Source: VXRJ01 sp965246995
GTDB taxonomy: Bacteria; Acidobacteriota; Vicinamibacteria; Vicinamibacterales; UBA8438
Direction: 5' to 3'
Length of the DNA: 64,000 bases
Assembly: GCA_965246995.1 (NCBI GenBank)
Contig: OZ252008.1
Coordinates: 2,728,001 to 2,792,000 of the forward strand
This document shows, piece after piece, positions 51,568-62,588 of the stretch. How positions within the stretch are numbered: position 1 is the stretch's first letter; each line of letters begins with the position of its first letter. The notes under the pieces are model-generated. The model did not search any database. It saw nothing but the letters and a program-made list of their open reading frames with translations, and was not told where the DNA came from. Position numbers and translations under genes: made by a program.

Positions 51568-52194
51568 GTGCGTTCAAGCTCCGCCGCCGCCGTTCTCGCA
51601 CTACTCTCACTCGCCCCGATGGCAGAGGCCCAAGTTGCCGCTCCGGATTACGTATTCCTGGATACGGTGAAGACCAGCACATTGCAGCGGGAGCTGCAGG
51701 AAGCCGTTGACAATGGGTACCGCCTCGTTCCCAGCCAGGGCAGTTGGGGACGACCAACGGTGATTCTGGAAAGAGTTCTCGAGCCGGAACCCATCGAATA
51801 CCTCCTGCTCGCGACAGCGAAGACCGGGACGTTGCAGGACGAGATCGCTGAAGCCGCACTCAGGAGCTATCGACTTACCAGTGTCTTCGAGATCGGCAAC
51901 GAAGCCGTGGTGGTCATGCAGCGCGCGCCGGGTCAGGCTGATCCGACACACGAGTACGTTGTGCTGGGAGCCAAACGGCTTGGCACTATGGAAGAAGAAC
52001 TCCTTGCGGCAGCCGCGAACGGATTCAAGCTCGTCGGACAGTCACACTACAGCAGTCCCTCTTCCACCGCCCTCGGGATCATCGCTGCGGCCGTCACCCT
52101 CGGCGCGGCCGGGCCGTATCTTCCCGAGATGTTCGCGATTCTCGAGCGACCTATCCAAGACCAGCCTTCGCGGGTAGCCGTCCTCGACCAGTGA
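51568..52194 (+). CDS. Exported protein with DUF4177-like repeats
   Basis: 208 residues from GTG 51568, chosen because AGGAGGT lies six bases upstream and because it gives a clean signal peptide (AAAVLALLSLAPMAEAQ). Three similar beta-alpha units: YVFLDTVKTSTLQRELQEAV-DNGYRLV, YLLLATAKTGTLQDEIAEAA, YVVLGAKRLGTMEEELLAAA, reminiscent of DUF4177. A hydrophobic C-terminal segment (ALGIIAAAVTLGAAGPYLPE). Not a usual phage gene; possibly host-derived cargo. Confidence 0.68.
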   Translation: MRSSSAAAVLALLSLAPMAEAQVAAPDYVFLDTVKTSTLQRELQEAVDNGYRLVPSQGSWGRPTVILERVLEPEPIEYLLLATAKTGTLQDEIAEAALRSYRLTSVFEIGNEAVVVMQRAPGQADPTHEYVVLGAKRLGTMEEELLAAAANGFKLVGQSHYSSPSSTALGIIAAAVTLGAAGPYLPEMFAILERPIQDQPSRVAVLDQ

Positions 52195-52309
52195 TGACAA
52201 GCTGACGACTGAGGTTACTGATCGGCGGCTCTGTACCCGCAAGGGCGCAGATACCGCCTTCCTCATGCTTCCCATCTCTACGAACCACCGCCAAGCTGAG
52301 ACCCGAGGC

Positions 52310-52429
52310 CGATGCGCGCGCATCCGCGCCCACGACGCCGACCGCGCCCTGGCCCTCGCTGCGCTGGAGCTCGAGCGCCGGTTCGGGCGGCTCACGAAGG
52401 CGCTGGTGCCGGCCGACGGGGGACGTTGA
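52310..52429 (+). pseudogene. Fragment 1 of a small repeated phage protein family
   Basis: Reads RIRAHDADRALALAALELERRFGRL in pieces and ends at TGA 52427-52429; matches the C-terminal half of the intact 54121 gene. The 110 bp before it hold nothing I can identify. Confidence 0.6.
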
Positions 52430-52461
52430 CGCCGTCGAGCGGAGGGGATCATACTGCCGAC

Positions 52462-52731
52462 ATGCCGATCAAACCCGACCTGATCTCTCGAGTACTCGAG
52501 GCTGCGGCACGCGTCGATGGTCCAACGCAACTCGCCATCGACTGGCCGGACGCAGTGGAAGCGCATGAAGCGTTCGAGTACTGCGTCTGCAGCGGTTGGA
52601 TTCGCAGAGCATCATCCCAGACCGGTGCCCGATTCGGCGGCGGCTGGTTCCACTTGACGGACGGCCTCACGCCCGCCGGGAGGTCGAGGTTCTGCCGAGC
52701 GACGTCGGGGCCGACGCGGAGGTCTTCGTGA
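52462..52731 (+). CDS. Hypothetical winged-helix-like protein
   Basis: 89 residues from ATG 52462: PDLISRVLEAAARVDGPTQL, then WIRRASSQTGARFGGGWFHL-TDGLTPAGR, similar in form to YjcQ-like winged helix proteins that end LTxxG. The last ~15 codons run over fragment 2 of the small repeated family, so the true 3' end may have been replaced. Confidence 0.5.
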   Translation: MPIKPDLISRVLEAAARVDGPTQLAIDWPDAVEAHEAFEYCVCSGWIRRASSQTGARFGGGWFHLTDGLTPAGRSRFCRATSGPTRRSS

Positions 52732-52829
52732 TCGAAGACGACGGGGCCAGGCGGCGCCTCACGACGATCGCCGGGCACGACCCCGACGACGCCCTGGCGC
52801 TCGCCGCGCTGGACCTGGAGCGGCGGTAA
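52665..52829 (+). pseudogene. Fragment 2 of a small repeated phage protein family
   Basis: Reads REVEVLPSDVGADAEVFVIE, then RRRLTTIAGHDPDDALALAA-LDLERR and TAA; matches the intact 54121 gene (EVFVVEGGSRRRLTRVRAHD). No start of its own. Confidence 0.6.
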
Positions 52830-52830
52830 C

Positions 52831-52962
52831 GCCAAGAGCCAGCGGATGAAGCGGCCGGGCTGCGGGTATCGCAACCGCGAGCGGTTCCGCAACGCCATCT
52901 ACTTCCATCTGGGAGGGCTCGGCCTCTACCCGGACGCCCTGACCGCGCACACGAATTCCTGA
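52831..52962 (+). pseudogene. Transposase C-terminal remnant (ISL3-like)
   Basis: 44 codons: MKRPGCGYRNRERFRNAIYF-HLGGLGLYPDALTAHTNS, stop. The GYRNRERFRNAIYFHLGGL tail is typical of certain transposases. The rest of the gene is gone; a MITE lies 20 bp downstream. Confidence 0.6.
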
Positions 52963-52982
52963 AGCGCCAGAACAAGGAACGC

Positions 52983-53150
52983 CTAGGAGCCCGTGGTGAA
53001 ACCCCCGCGTCGCACCGAGAGCGGTGAGGCGCCCGACTGACAAGGCGCGACGAGGGAGCATATTGGCCCGTATGAGACCGAGGAGCAACGCCGTTCAGGC
53101 GGGATGCATCGCCGCTCGAATGTAGCGGGGGTTTCACCACGGGCTCCTAG
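52983..53150. mobile_element. MITE copy 2 (168 bp, short form)
   Basis: Ends CTAGGAGCCCGTGGTGAAAC in inverted form. Lacks the inner palindromic block of the 200-bp form. Its right CTAG gives the TAG stop of the gene at 53147-53497. Confidence 0.87.
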
Positions 53151-53497
53151 TACAGCCCCGCAAAAAAGAAAGCGATGAGCGGGCCGGCGATGATCGGGAA
53201 AGAGCCCACGATTGGAAACAACACCGCCGCTTGACACAGCATCTCCATGCACGAATCGGGCTCTGTTCGTTCCCGCTCCAATGTCCTTAGGTGGTTGATA
53301 AATCTGTTCGTCGCCACAAAGATACTGACAGTCCAGAGGACAAGGTGAACCCAGATAAGTCCATGAACCCACGTGGACGTGCCAGGTCCCGCGATAACGT
53401 AGACCAGAAGGTACACGAGCGTCAGCACAAATAGGATGCACGCCTGTATGTACACGCGACGCTGTGAAGCCGAACGACCCGGTTCTGACGGCGCCAT
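53147..53497 (-). CDS. Small membrane protein ending at a MITE
   Basis: 116 residues with three or four hydrophobic segments (ACILFVLTLVYLLVYVIAG, LIWVHLVLWTVSIFVATN, AAVLFPIVGSFPIIAG). Its TAG stop is the last CTAG of MITE copy 2. MITE copy 4 lies in inverse orientation 84 bp upstream, so the gene sits in a MITE-bounded segment. Function unknown. Confidence 0.6.
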   Translation of the reverse strand: MAPSEPGRSASQRRVYIQACILFVLTLVYLLVYVIAGPGTSTWVHGLIWVHLVLWTVSIFVATNRFINHLRTLERERTEPDSCMEMLCQAAVLFPIVGSFPIIAGPLIAFFFAGLY

Positions 53498-53581
53498 CCA
53501 CGGAGGAACCCATCGTTCACTGGCCGCCTCCTTAACGCATCGCCGTAGCTGGCCCGCGATGACAGGCGCCTCCGCGGCCGG

Positions 53582-53747
53582 CTAGGAGCCCGTGGTGAAA
53601 CCCCCACTACATTCGAGCGGCGATGCATCCCGCCTGAACGGCGTTGCTCCTCGGTCGCATATGGCCAATATGCTCCCTCGTCGCGCCTTGTCAGCCGGGC
53701 GCCTCACCACTCTCGGTGCTACGCGGGGTTTCACCACGGGCTCCTAG
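53582..53747. mobile_element. MITE copy 3 (166 bp, short form, inverted)
   Basis: Reverse orientation of copy 2. Right CTAG forms the TAG stop of the zinc-ribbon gene at 53744-54052. Confidence 0.87.
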
Positions 53748-54052
53748 ACGTCGTCGTCGAAGTCCTGTAACGACTGACGCTGGGCGAGTTCGATGCGCAC
53801 GCGGTAGGGCAACGTGGGCGGCGTGGCGCGGCTCTGCGCAACGAGCTGCGTGAGACCGCGCACGAACATGTCGAACGCCGCATCATTCACCCCCGGCTGG
53901 TCGCGCCAGGGCACCTGACAGTTCGGGCATCGCGCCGCCTGGTTCTTCCAGCGCGCCGGATCCACCGACACGGACGTGCCGCACGTCCGGCACTCCAGCC
54001 GGTAGGCTTGCAGATCCTGAAGGTCAGCCACGAGGGTGACGTCCGTCGTCAT
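53744..54052 (-). CDS. Zinc-ribbon phage protein
   Basis: 102 residues with CRTCGTSVSVDPARWKNQAA-RCPNC, a four-cysteine zinc ribbon, and a helical C-terminus (DMFVRGLTQLVAQSRATPPT). Stop TAG from the adjacent MITE. Divergent from the 54121 gene. Possibly a nucleic-acid-binding early protein. Confidence 0.58.
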   Translation of the reverse strand: MTTDVTLVADLQDLQAYRLECRTCGTSVSVDPARWKNQAARCPNCQVPWRDQPGVNDAAFDMFVRGLTQLVAQSRATPPTLPYRVRIELAQRQSLQDFDDDV

Positions 54053-54120
54053 CGTCGCTCCATCGTATCCTATGACGAGGCGGAAACAGGTTACGCGGCG
54101 GCGACTGGTAGAAGCCCTGC

Positions 54121-54342
54121 ATGACTCGCGCCTTCACCTTCGGCGCCACGGACTGTCTCGTCGACGTGCGCACCCGCGGAGCCGTGGCCATCGCTGAGGT
54201 CTTCGTCGTCGAGGGCGGCAGCAGACGCCGACTCACGCGCGTCCGCGCCCACGACGCTGACCGCGCCCTGGCGCTCGCCGCACTGGACCTGGAACGCCGG
54301 TTCGGGCGGCTCGCGAAGGCGCCCGCCCCGACAGGCGAATGA
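54121..54342 (+). CDS. Small phage protein, intact member of repeated family
   Basis: 73 residues: beta strands (AVAIAEVFVVEGG), RRRLTRVRAHDADRALALAA and the helix LDLERRFGRLAKA. Two degenerate relatives lie at 52310-52429 and 52665-52829. Unknown role; recurs near the integrase end. Confidence 0.6.
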   Translation: MTRAFTFGATDCLVDVRTRGAVAIAEVFVVEGGSRRRLTRVRAHDADRALALAALDLERRFGRLAKAPAPTGE

Positions 54343-54452
54343 TTCGGGTAGTGGACCCGAGTGAGACGCTGTTGCGGGCATGGCGGCTCGGGCGCTCGCC
54401 GGGCCACGGGTGCGCGGCGTAGGAGATCAGCGTGGCCCCGAAAAGAATCGAG

Positions 54453-55141
54453 CTACGGCGGGGTCACCCCGGCGAGCATGGCTGCGTAATCGGATTCGTA
54501 GTCGTCGAACCGATGGATCGTCTGCACCGACAGCCCGGCCGTACTGATGGTCGTGAGGTGCAGTTCGCCACCGATGCGGGGCGCCGAGTCGTTTCCCGCG
54601 AGCGTCCGCTGCGCGTCTACCAGTCGGATGAACCAATCGTGCGCATTCTCGTCGGCTGTCGGCGGTGGTGTTGGGAGTGAATCGAAGGCCGGCCGCAGAA
54701 TGAGGCAGTCGGTGTGCTCTCGCGGCTCGAACTCTCGCTCCGAGTCGAACCCGAAGGCGCGGCAGCTGTTCGTGCGAGAACACACACCGAAGTGATACAC
54801 CGCGCCAACGCCCACGTCCGGGGTCTCATGGGTCGACACCAGGTCGGTGGCAAGCTGCCGCATGCCGGCCGCTACGCGCCACGCATCTTGTGAGGGAGGT
54901 CCCGGGCTACGATCCGTTGTGCGACGATCCGAAACCAGTCCACCAGGAGGTCGAACGACCCTGTGCCGTAAATGGCCCCGCGGAGGTGTGGCAGCAGCAG
55001 AACCTTCGATGAGAACTTGGCCGGCGTCCGAGCGTCGAGGTCTACGCCGAGCGTGTCTGTCACGACGGTGATCAGATCTGGACCCACGAGCGCGTTGAGA
55101 GCCGTGCCGCCGGCCGGCGCGAGTCGTTGCCGCATGGTCAT
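54453..55141 (-). pseudogene. Phage gene of unknown function, frameshifted
   Basis: N-terminal frame from ATG 55141: LNALVGPDLITVVTDTLGVD, FSSKVLLLPHLRGAIYGTGS, FDLLVDWFRIVAQRIVARDL, then a stop. C-terminal frame: AAGMRQLATDLVSTHETPDV, VYHFGVCSRTNSCRAFGFDS, to stop at 54453. The shift is near 54880-54890; total length is one base off. Not recognised. Confidence 0.55.
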
Positions 55142-55342
55142 TCGTGCCGTGTTCGCTTGCGGGTCTCCGAGGGGTCTCTCCGGCTGCTGTCCATCGTAGC
55201 GCGGAACAGTCCGAGGCGGGCGCGGTCGGGGCGTTGAACACGCAAGGAAGGCATGCAGTGGCCCCGGGTGACCGTTATGATGGTGCCTTGAGCGAGACGC
55301 TCTCGGATGCAGAAACGGCATCAATGACCAGCGAGTAGTCTC

Positions 55343-57009
<1,667 letters not shown>

Positions 57010-57017
<8 letters not shown>

Positions 57018-58494
57018 CCTCGCGGGTGGCCTGCGCCTGCCAGCCTGGAAGAGCCCTGCAGAAGCTCGCGCCTTCGTCGCCGACGCCATCCGTCCGATTG
57101 CCGAGCGGCTCGACCTGGCACGCCGTCTCGAGCCATACGCGGATCGCCGTTTCCGGAAGGAGCAGGCGGATGACTGCTTCTTGATCTGCCTGGACGATGT
57201 CTCGGAAATTCCATTCCTGAACGACATCGCGGGGGTCGAGGAATATCAGCACCGCGCCCGAATCCGCTGCACGTCACCCGCCTGTTTTGTGACTGCAACG
57301 CCGAGTGACCCCGTCTACGACGCCTACTGGACAAGGTGGCTCGGGCTCACGAATGACCCGCGTGTAGCGGTCGAACCGCCCGCCGATCAACGGCTCGGTA
57401 TCTCGCGAGGCTGTCTGAACCCACCCGCGCGCGAACGCCTCGTGTCCTTGATCGACAAGCACGACCGTGTGGCGATCCATCCGTACATGTCAATCGAACC
57501 TTGCTGGGAATTGGCCCGCACGCTTCGGCACGCCGCCTCCTCCGTCACCAGCGTGCAGGTGGTGGGACCACCGCCCCCCGTTACCTGGGTCGCCAACGAC
57601 AAGGCAACGTTCAACGAAGTGGTAACGGCCGTGCTCGGCCCGGGCTGGATCCCGGAAACCCGAACCGCAGACGACGCGGACGGCCTCTCCACGCATCTCA
57701 TGGCGCTGTCCAGCGTCTGGCCCGCCGTCGGGCTGAAGCGGACACGTTGTGCATCGGCGATGGGGAACCAGGTGTTCGACAGCGCCACGCTCCGAGCCCG
57801 GCCAGCCGAAGACGTCAAGCGCCTGGTCAGGCAGTTCCTGACACGGACGGAATGGACGCAAGGCGAAACCGTGCTGGCCGTCGCCTGGGAAACTGCGACC
57901 GCATCGCCATCGACGCAGTTCTGGATTGACCGCGACGCAGGAGGTCCGACCTGCCATGGGGTATACGAACAAATCCTCGCCGGCGACCGGAAGGTCTTCG
58001 TGGGCAGCCGCACCTCGACGCTGCCGGCCGAGGTCGACCTGACGCTCACGCGCGCGGGATATTGGGTATCGCTCGCGCTGCAGGAAATTGGCTACTTCGG
58101 CCGCTGCTCATTCGACTACCTCGTGATCGGCGATCCGCAAGGCGACTACCAGGTCCGCTTTACCGAGTGCAACGGCCGGTGGGGTGGAACGAGCCTGCCG
58201 ATGGCCCTGGTCGAACGGATCGCGCCACACTATCGCCCCGCACCGGGACGCTTCGAGCCGTACCGGGCGCAAGATGTGACCTACGCTGGATTGGTGGGAG
58301 CGCGGTTCAAGGATGTGCTTGAACTCGTGCAGGATGAAGCGTACGACCCCTCCACCAGGAAGGGTCGTTTCATCTTCTACAACGTCGGGCCGATCAGCAG
58401 ATTCGGAAAGTTCGACGTGATCGCACTCGGCGAAACGCCGGAACGGGCGGACGCTGCGATCCTGGAAGACCTCCCCCGACTTCTGGGGGTCTGA
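57010..58494 (+). CDS. ATP-grasp family ligase, substrate unknown
   Basis: 494 residues. C-terminal part has ATP-grasp landmarks: CSFDYLVIGDPQGDYQVRFT and ECNGRWGGTSLP (Glu/Asn metal ligands plus glycines). The N-terminal half is a pre-ATP-grasp domain. It resembles the PGM1-like peptide ligase group found in peptide natural-product loci, but neighbours here give no pathway. GTG start overlaps bactofilin. Ends just before IS copy 3. Confidence 0.68.
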
Positions 58495-58500
58495 CGTGCC

Positions 58501-59973
58501 CTAGCAGCCCGTGGCAGAAGGGGCTGATTGTCAATCGAGAATCGCGTGTCCGTATTGGCGTGTCGCCGGACTATCCCACGACGAATCGGGCCGATCATGG
58601 CGCTCCGGGGCCCAGAAGCGCCGCACACGCCCCCAGCAGCCGCTCAGGAGGCCGATCAGCGCCTCCACCAGCGCCGACGCGCGGCCCTGGAGGCTCCGCG
58701 GCGTGCCCACGCCCGTCAGGTGCCGCATGAGCAACCCGAGATTGACGCCGCAGACCTGGACGAGCAGCCGTTTCAGGATGTTGGGATGCCCGCGCAGATG
58801 GACGCGGCGCATCCTGCCGGTCTCGTAGAGATGCGCGTTGGGCCGTTCCAGTAGCTCGCCCCGCTGCCGCAGCAGCCGTTTCCCGCGCGCGCCGCGAATC
58901 CGCCGCCGGTTGGCATACACCGCGTCCCGCGCCGCCGCCTGGCCCTTCCAGTGCCGCCGGCCGCGATCCGGCTCCGAGACGTAGCTGCGGACGCCGATGG
59001 CCGCAAACCCGACCATCGTCTCGTTGCTGTGATATCCCTTGTCGGCCACCACCTCCGCGATCCCCGGCGCGCCGACCGCCTCGACCTGCTCGGCGGCCGT
59101 GACGAGCGTGTCGACCAAGGTCGTCGTGTCGCCCGCACTCGCGTCCTGCACCGTCACGCCCAGGATGGCGCCTGTGTCCAGGTCGACCGCATGCTCGGCG
59201 GTGTGCGCCAGATGCGTGCGGCCGTCCTTCATTTTCGTGATCTTCGCGTCCGGATCGTGCGGGTGGGTCCAGTCCGCGTTCGAGCCCTTCTTTTTGCGGG
59301 TCCGGTCGAACCGGGCCAACTCGGCGCGCGTCGGCGTCGAGAGGCCGGACGCCTCGGCCAGCCGGGTCAGAAACGCGTCGTAGCTCTCACTCGTATCCCG
59401 CCGCACAATGCTCCGCATCGCCGCATTGGCTTCCAGCGTCGTGGCATCGATGCCAACCGTGCGCCCCACCACCAGCGTGGCGTCGGCCAGTCGCTGCAAC
59501 ACCCAGGTAAACACTGCCTGATGGGTCTCGAGGTCAATCAGGCGACGGGTGCGCGACAGCGTCGAGTGGTCCGGCGGGGCCTCGTGCAGGGCGAAGTCCA
59601 GAAATGTCCGGATGCTCAGCGAATCGGCGGCGCGCCACGCGATTGCCCGTTCCGAGTCCAACCCTTCAAAGTAGCCGAGCAACAGCAACCGGAAATACCG
59701 GCCCGGCGCCAGACTCGGCCGACCGACCCCGTCCGCGTAGAACGACGCGCACTTCGCCTCCACGAACGCATCGAACCCCGCCTCGTCGAGCACCCGATTC
59801 AGCCGCTCGTAAAACGGGTGCCCAGCGCTCTTCGGCAGATCCGCCGTGGGCACCCACATCGTCGCTTGCCGCGGTCGACCGCGGCTTGTCCCCATCGCCA
59901 TGCCCGACAGTGTAGGACACAGGACCGATCACGTCGATCCCTGGAACGAGGGACTTTCACCACGGGCTGCTAG
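58501..59973 (-). mobile_element. Insertion sequence, copy 3 (outside the prophage)
   Basis: 1473 bp with CTAG at both ends, inverted relative to copies 1 and 2. Left flank TGCC-CTAG as at copy 1. Right CTAG is shared with a MITE. Confidence 0.9.
58531..59901 (-). CDS. Transposase of IS copy 3
   Basis: 456 residues, identical to the transposases of copies 1 and 2. Its presence in host DNA shows movement between prophage and chromosome after integration or from a common donor. Confidence 0.88.
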   Translation of the reverse strand: MAMGTSRGRPRQATMWVPTADLPKSAGHPFYERLNRVLDEAGFDAFVEAKCASFYADGVGRPSLAPGRYFRLLLLGYFEGLDSERAIAWRAADSLSIRTFLDFALHEAPPDHSTLSRTRRLIDLETHQAVFTWVLQRLADATLVVGRTVGIDATTLEANAAMRSIVRRDTSESYDAFLTRLAEASGLSTPTRAELARFDRTRKKKGSNADWTHPHDPDAKITKMKDGRTHLAHTAEHAVDLDTGAILGVTVQDASAGDTTTLVDTLVTAAEQVEAVGAPGIAEVVADKGYHSNETMVGFAAIGVRSYVSEPDRGRRHWKGQAAARDAVYANRRRIRGARGKRLLRQRGELLERPNAHLYETGRMRRVHLRGHPNILKRLLVQVCGVNLGLLMRHLTGVGTPRSLQGRASALVEALIGLLSGCWGRVRRFWAPERHDRPDSSWDSPATRQYGHAILD

Positions 59974-60169
59974 GAGCCCGTGGTGAAACCCCGCGTAGCA
60001 CCAAGAGCGGCGAGGCGCTCGCCTGACAAGGCGCGACGAAGGAGGATATTGGCCATATCCGACCGAGGACTGACGCAGTCCGCGGACTGCCACAATCCGA
60101 GGAGCAACGCCGTTCGGGCGGGATGCATCGCCGCTCGAATGTAGCGGGGGTTGCACCACGGGCTCCTAG
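59970..60169. mobile_element. MITE copy 4 (200 bp, long form)
   Basis: Same family and orientation as 23817-24017 with a few substitutions. Its right CTAG supplies the TAG stop of the M20 amidohydrolase gene. Confidence 0.87.
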
Positions 60170-61356
60170 CTCCGTGTCGTCGCGCGACGCACCAGCGCCT
60201 CATAGTAGCGCGCCGCAACATCCAGAACGCGCTCGTCCACGTCGAACTTGGGCGAATGGAGCGGGATGTACTCCCCAGTATCCGCCCGGGCGCCAAATCG
60301 GACGTAGCAGCCAGGCGTCTTCGCCAGGAACCAGGAGAAATCCTCCGCTCCCATGCTGGGGTGATCCGCGACAACGATGCCGTCTTCTCCCACGGTTTCT
60401 CGAGCCGCGTCTTCCGCGAGCGCCGTTTCCACCGGAGTGTTGACAACCCCGGGGCAGCTCTCGTCGATCCGGACGTCGATCCTTGCTCGGTGCAGTTCAC
60501 CCAGCGCCGAGGCGGTCCGCTGGAGTCCGTTGATCATCTCTGTGCGCACGTCGGGCCGCGTCGTCCGGATGATCCCGTCCAGCGCGGCATACTCCGCGAT
60601 GATGTTTGCCGCAGTTCCGGCGCGCACCTGGCCAACCGTGACCACCGAGGGCCAGACCGGGTTGACATAGCGCGACACCAGCGACTGAATCGTCGTGATC
60701 AGCAACCCGGCAATCAGCACTGCGTCGACCGCCTCGTGCGGCCTGGCGCCATGTCCGCTCTTTCCGCGCACTTCGATGCAGAAGCGATCGGAGTGTGCCG
60801 TGATCGTCCCCTTGGAGACCATGATCCGGCCGACCGGATACTCCGTCGTCACATGGCCGGCGAAGATCGCATCGACATCCTCGAGGGCGCCTGCCTCGAG
60901 CATGATCCTCGCGCCGTTGCCCCGCTCTTCCGCGGGCTGGAAGACAAAGACCACTTCGCCGGGCGGCGGGTCGGCGGCAAGCCGTGCCGCACTCCCCAGC
61001 ACCATCGCCATATGCGCGTCGTGACCACAAGCGTGCATCCGGCCAGGAATGTTGGATGCAAATGGCCGGCCGGTATCTTCCTGACACGGCAGTGCGTCCA
61101 TTTCCGCTCGGAGCGCGATTCGCCGGCCCGGACCGCTGCCGGTCAAGCGCCCGACGATACCGCCCCCGGCGCCGCCGTAGTCGTAGGGAATGCCTAGGCG
61201 CTCCAGTTCCAGCATGATGGTGCGGGCTGTTTCCACCTCGTCGAAGGCCAACTCCGGCCGCGCGTGAAGCTGCCGGCGCAGTCCCACCATCCAGTCGACG
61301 ACCGCATCGTTCGGCACCGCCGCCGTCTCCTGCCCTGCTTCCCCGTGTTTCTTCAT
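60166..61356 (-). CDS. M20 family amidohydrolase
   Basis: 396 residues; zinc-dependent hydrolase removing acyl or carbamoyl groups from amino acids (amidohydrolase/hippuricase type). Motifs: HARPELAFDE near the start, MHACGHDAHMAM with metal ligands, QPAEERGNGARIMLEAGALE with catalytic Glu, a dimerisation domain (KSGHGARPHEAVDAV), and SMGAEDFSWF near the end. ATG 61356 is preferred to the TTG four codons upstream. The stop TAG coincides with a MITE end. Confidence 0.9.
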   Translation of the reverse strand: MKKHGEAGQETAAVPNDAVVDWMVGLRRQLHARPELAFDEVETARTIMLELERLGIPYDYGGAGGGIVGRLTGSGPGRRIALRAEMDALPCQEDTGRPFASNIPGRMHACGHDAHMAMVLGSAARLAADPPPGEVVFVFQPAEERGNGARIMLEAGALEDVDAIFAGHVTTEYPVGRIMVSKGTITAHSDRFCIEVRGKSGHGARPHEAVDAVLIAGLLITTIQSLVSRYVNPVWPSVVTVGQVRAGTAANIIAEYAALDGIIRTTRPDVRTEMINGLQRTASALGELHRARIDVRIDESCPGVVNTPVETALAEDAARETVGEDGIVVADHPSMGAEDFSWFLAKTPGCYVRFGARADTGEYIPLHSPKFDVDERVLDVAARYYEALVRRATTRS

Positions 61357-61398
61357 GCCGATTCTCAACCCTGGCTCATTGTACCGAACCGTGATGTG

Positions 61399-61965
61399 TC
61401 AGGCGGACTCGCCGGCAGTTCCCCTTGTTGTGCGCCGCCGAGCATCCAGCAGAGTTTGAATCGTGGGCCGATCGGCACCACTCTCCCCAACGTGGACCAG
61501 ACGAACCACGCCGTCCGGATCGATCAGCACATTGCCGCCCCCCTGTTGCGGATCCGCCACCGGCCAACCCGGTACGTTCCCCTTCAACACTTCGCCCAGG
61601 TACAGCTTCAGGGCGGAGGGGTGCATCAATTGCCTCCACGACAGCCGTCCCATTCCGTAGGCTTGGTACAGGTTCCGGTCGCTGTCCGACAACACCGGCC
61701 AGAGGATTCCCGTCGCCGCCGCGTATCCACGCGCCGCCTCTTCACTCTCGAATGTGACGACGCAGACGCGGATCCCGAGCTCGCGCAGTGCAGCATCCTC
61801 CTGCTGCAACTGCAGCAGGTGTCGGCGGCAAGCGAGTCAACGGAGGTGACGGTGCATTACCAGCAGCAGCCATTCCCCACGGTAGGTCTCGGGAGTATGG
61901 CGTCGCCCGTCGCTGCCCGGCAGATCGAACCGCGCCGCTTGCCTGCCGGTCCAGTTGAACGTCAT
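61399..61965 (-). CDS. Peroxiredoxin-like selenoprotein (TGA = Sec at codon 43)
   Basis: 188 residues if TGA at 61837-61839 is read as selenocysteine. ATG 61965, then FDLPGSDGRRHTPETYRGEW-LLLVMHRHLR-U-LAC-RRHLLQLQQEDAALRELG. This is an AhpC/TSA thioredoxin fold in which the usual Cys-x-x-Cys is Sec43-x-x-Cys46. Later family segments (LSDSDRNLYQAYGM, GGGNVLIDPDGVVRLVHVGE) are in the same frame, so the gene is otherwise unbroken. A shorter frame from TTG 61809 would lack the active site. Related families are known as peroxiredoxin-like (seleno)proteins. Lies 42 bp after the membrane-protein intergenic region and before the M20 gene. Confidence 0.85.
61800..61819 (-). promoter_or_regulatory. Candidate bacterial SECIS hairpin
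   Basis: On the mRNA, CCUGCUGC pairs perfectly with GCAGCAGG around loop AGUU, the first stem base 17 nt after the UGA and the apical GU about 27 nt after it. Bacterial SECIS elements have an apical G-U at roughly 16-37 nt. Confidence 0.75.
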
Positions 61966-62056
61966 CGACGACGATCATAGCGGGTGATAATGTGCATCCT
62001 CGCTTGACAGGCGGCCAACTGCCACCGCATTCTGTTGCCCGGGAGACAGATACACA

Positions 62057-62512
62057 ATGCTTGAATCCGGCTCGATGACCCCACTGCAACGCATCGTGGT
62101 GGGCGTGCTGCACGCGGCGATGTTCTTTGTCGTGGCGCTCTTCCCGTCGGTCCAGATGGCGTCGTTCCTGGCAGAGAGCACCGTCCTCTACACCTTTCTC
62201 TTTCTGCTGGCCGGGATCCTCGGCCTCTATTGGCTGGCGTCGTCGGAGACCCTCCTTCCCGCCGCGGGATTGACGATGCTGGGCGCTCTCCTCGGATTCC
62301 TGTTTCGGCCTGCAGCGCCCGAGGCGGGACAACTGCCGTTCTCGACCATCATCACACGGGGGGCCACAGGCCCCTTCGATGAATCAAACCCCGTGGTCGT
62401 GGCGGTAGCCCAGTCGTCCTTCAATGTCCTGATGGCTGGCGCGATCCTCGGCCTTGCGGTGGGGCTCGGCCTCGCTGTGCGGGCCGCTCGCCGCGGTCGT
62501 GCGGACGTCTGA
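62057..62512 (+). CDS. Membrane protein of unknown function
   Basis: 151 residues with four likely transmembrane helices: IVVGVLHAAMFFVVALF, STVLYTFLFLLAGILGLYW, LLPAAGLTMLGALLGFL, and AGAILGLAVGLGLAV. The third loop is Pro/Gly-rich. ATG 62057. No family recognised; same direction as the secreted protein downstream, 76 bp apart. Confidence 0.7.
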   Translation: MLESGSMTPLQRIVVGVLHAAMFFVVALFPSVQMASFLAESTVLYTFLFLLAGILGLYWLASSETLLPAAGLTMLGALLGFLFRPAAPEAGQLPFSTIITRGATGPFDESNPVVVAVAQSSFNVLMAGAILGLAVGLGLAVRAARRGRADV

Positions 62513-62588
62513 GCGTCCTTGCTCCGGCGCGGTTTCGACAGTATTCTCAAGCGGTCGCGCGAATCACTCGCGCACGATCCAGGGAGCG

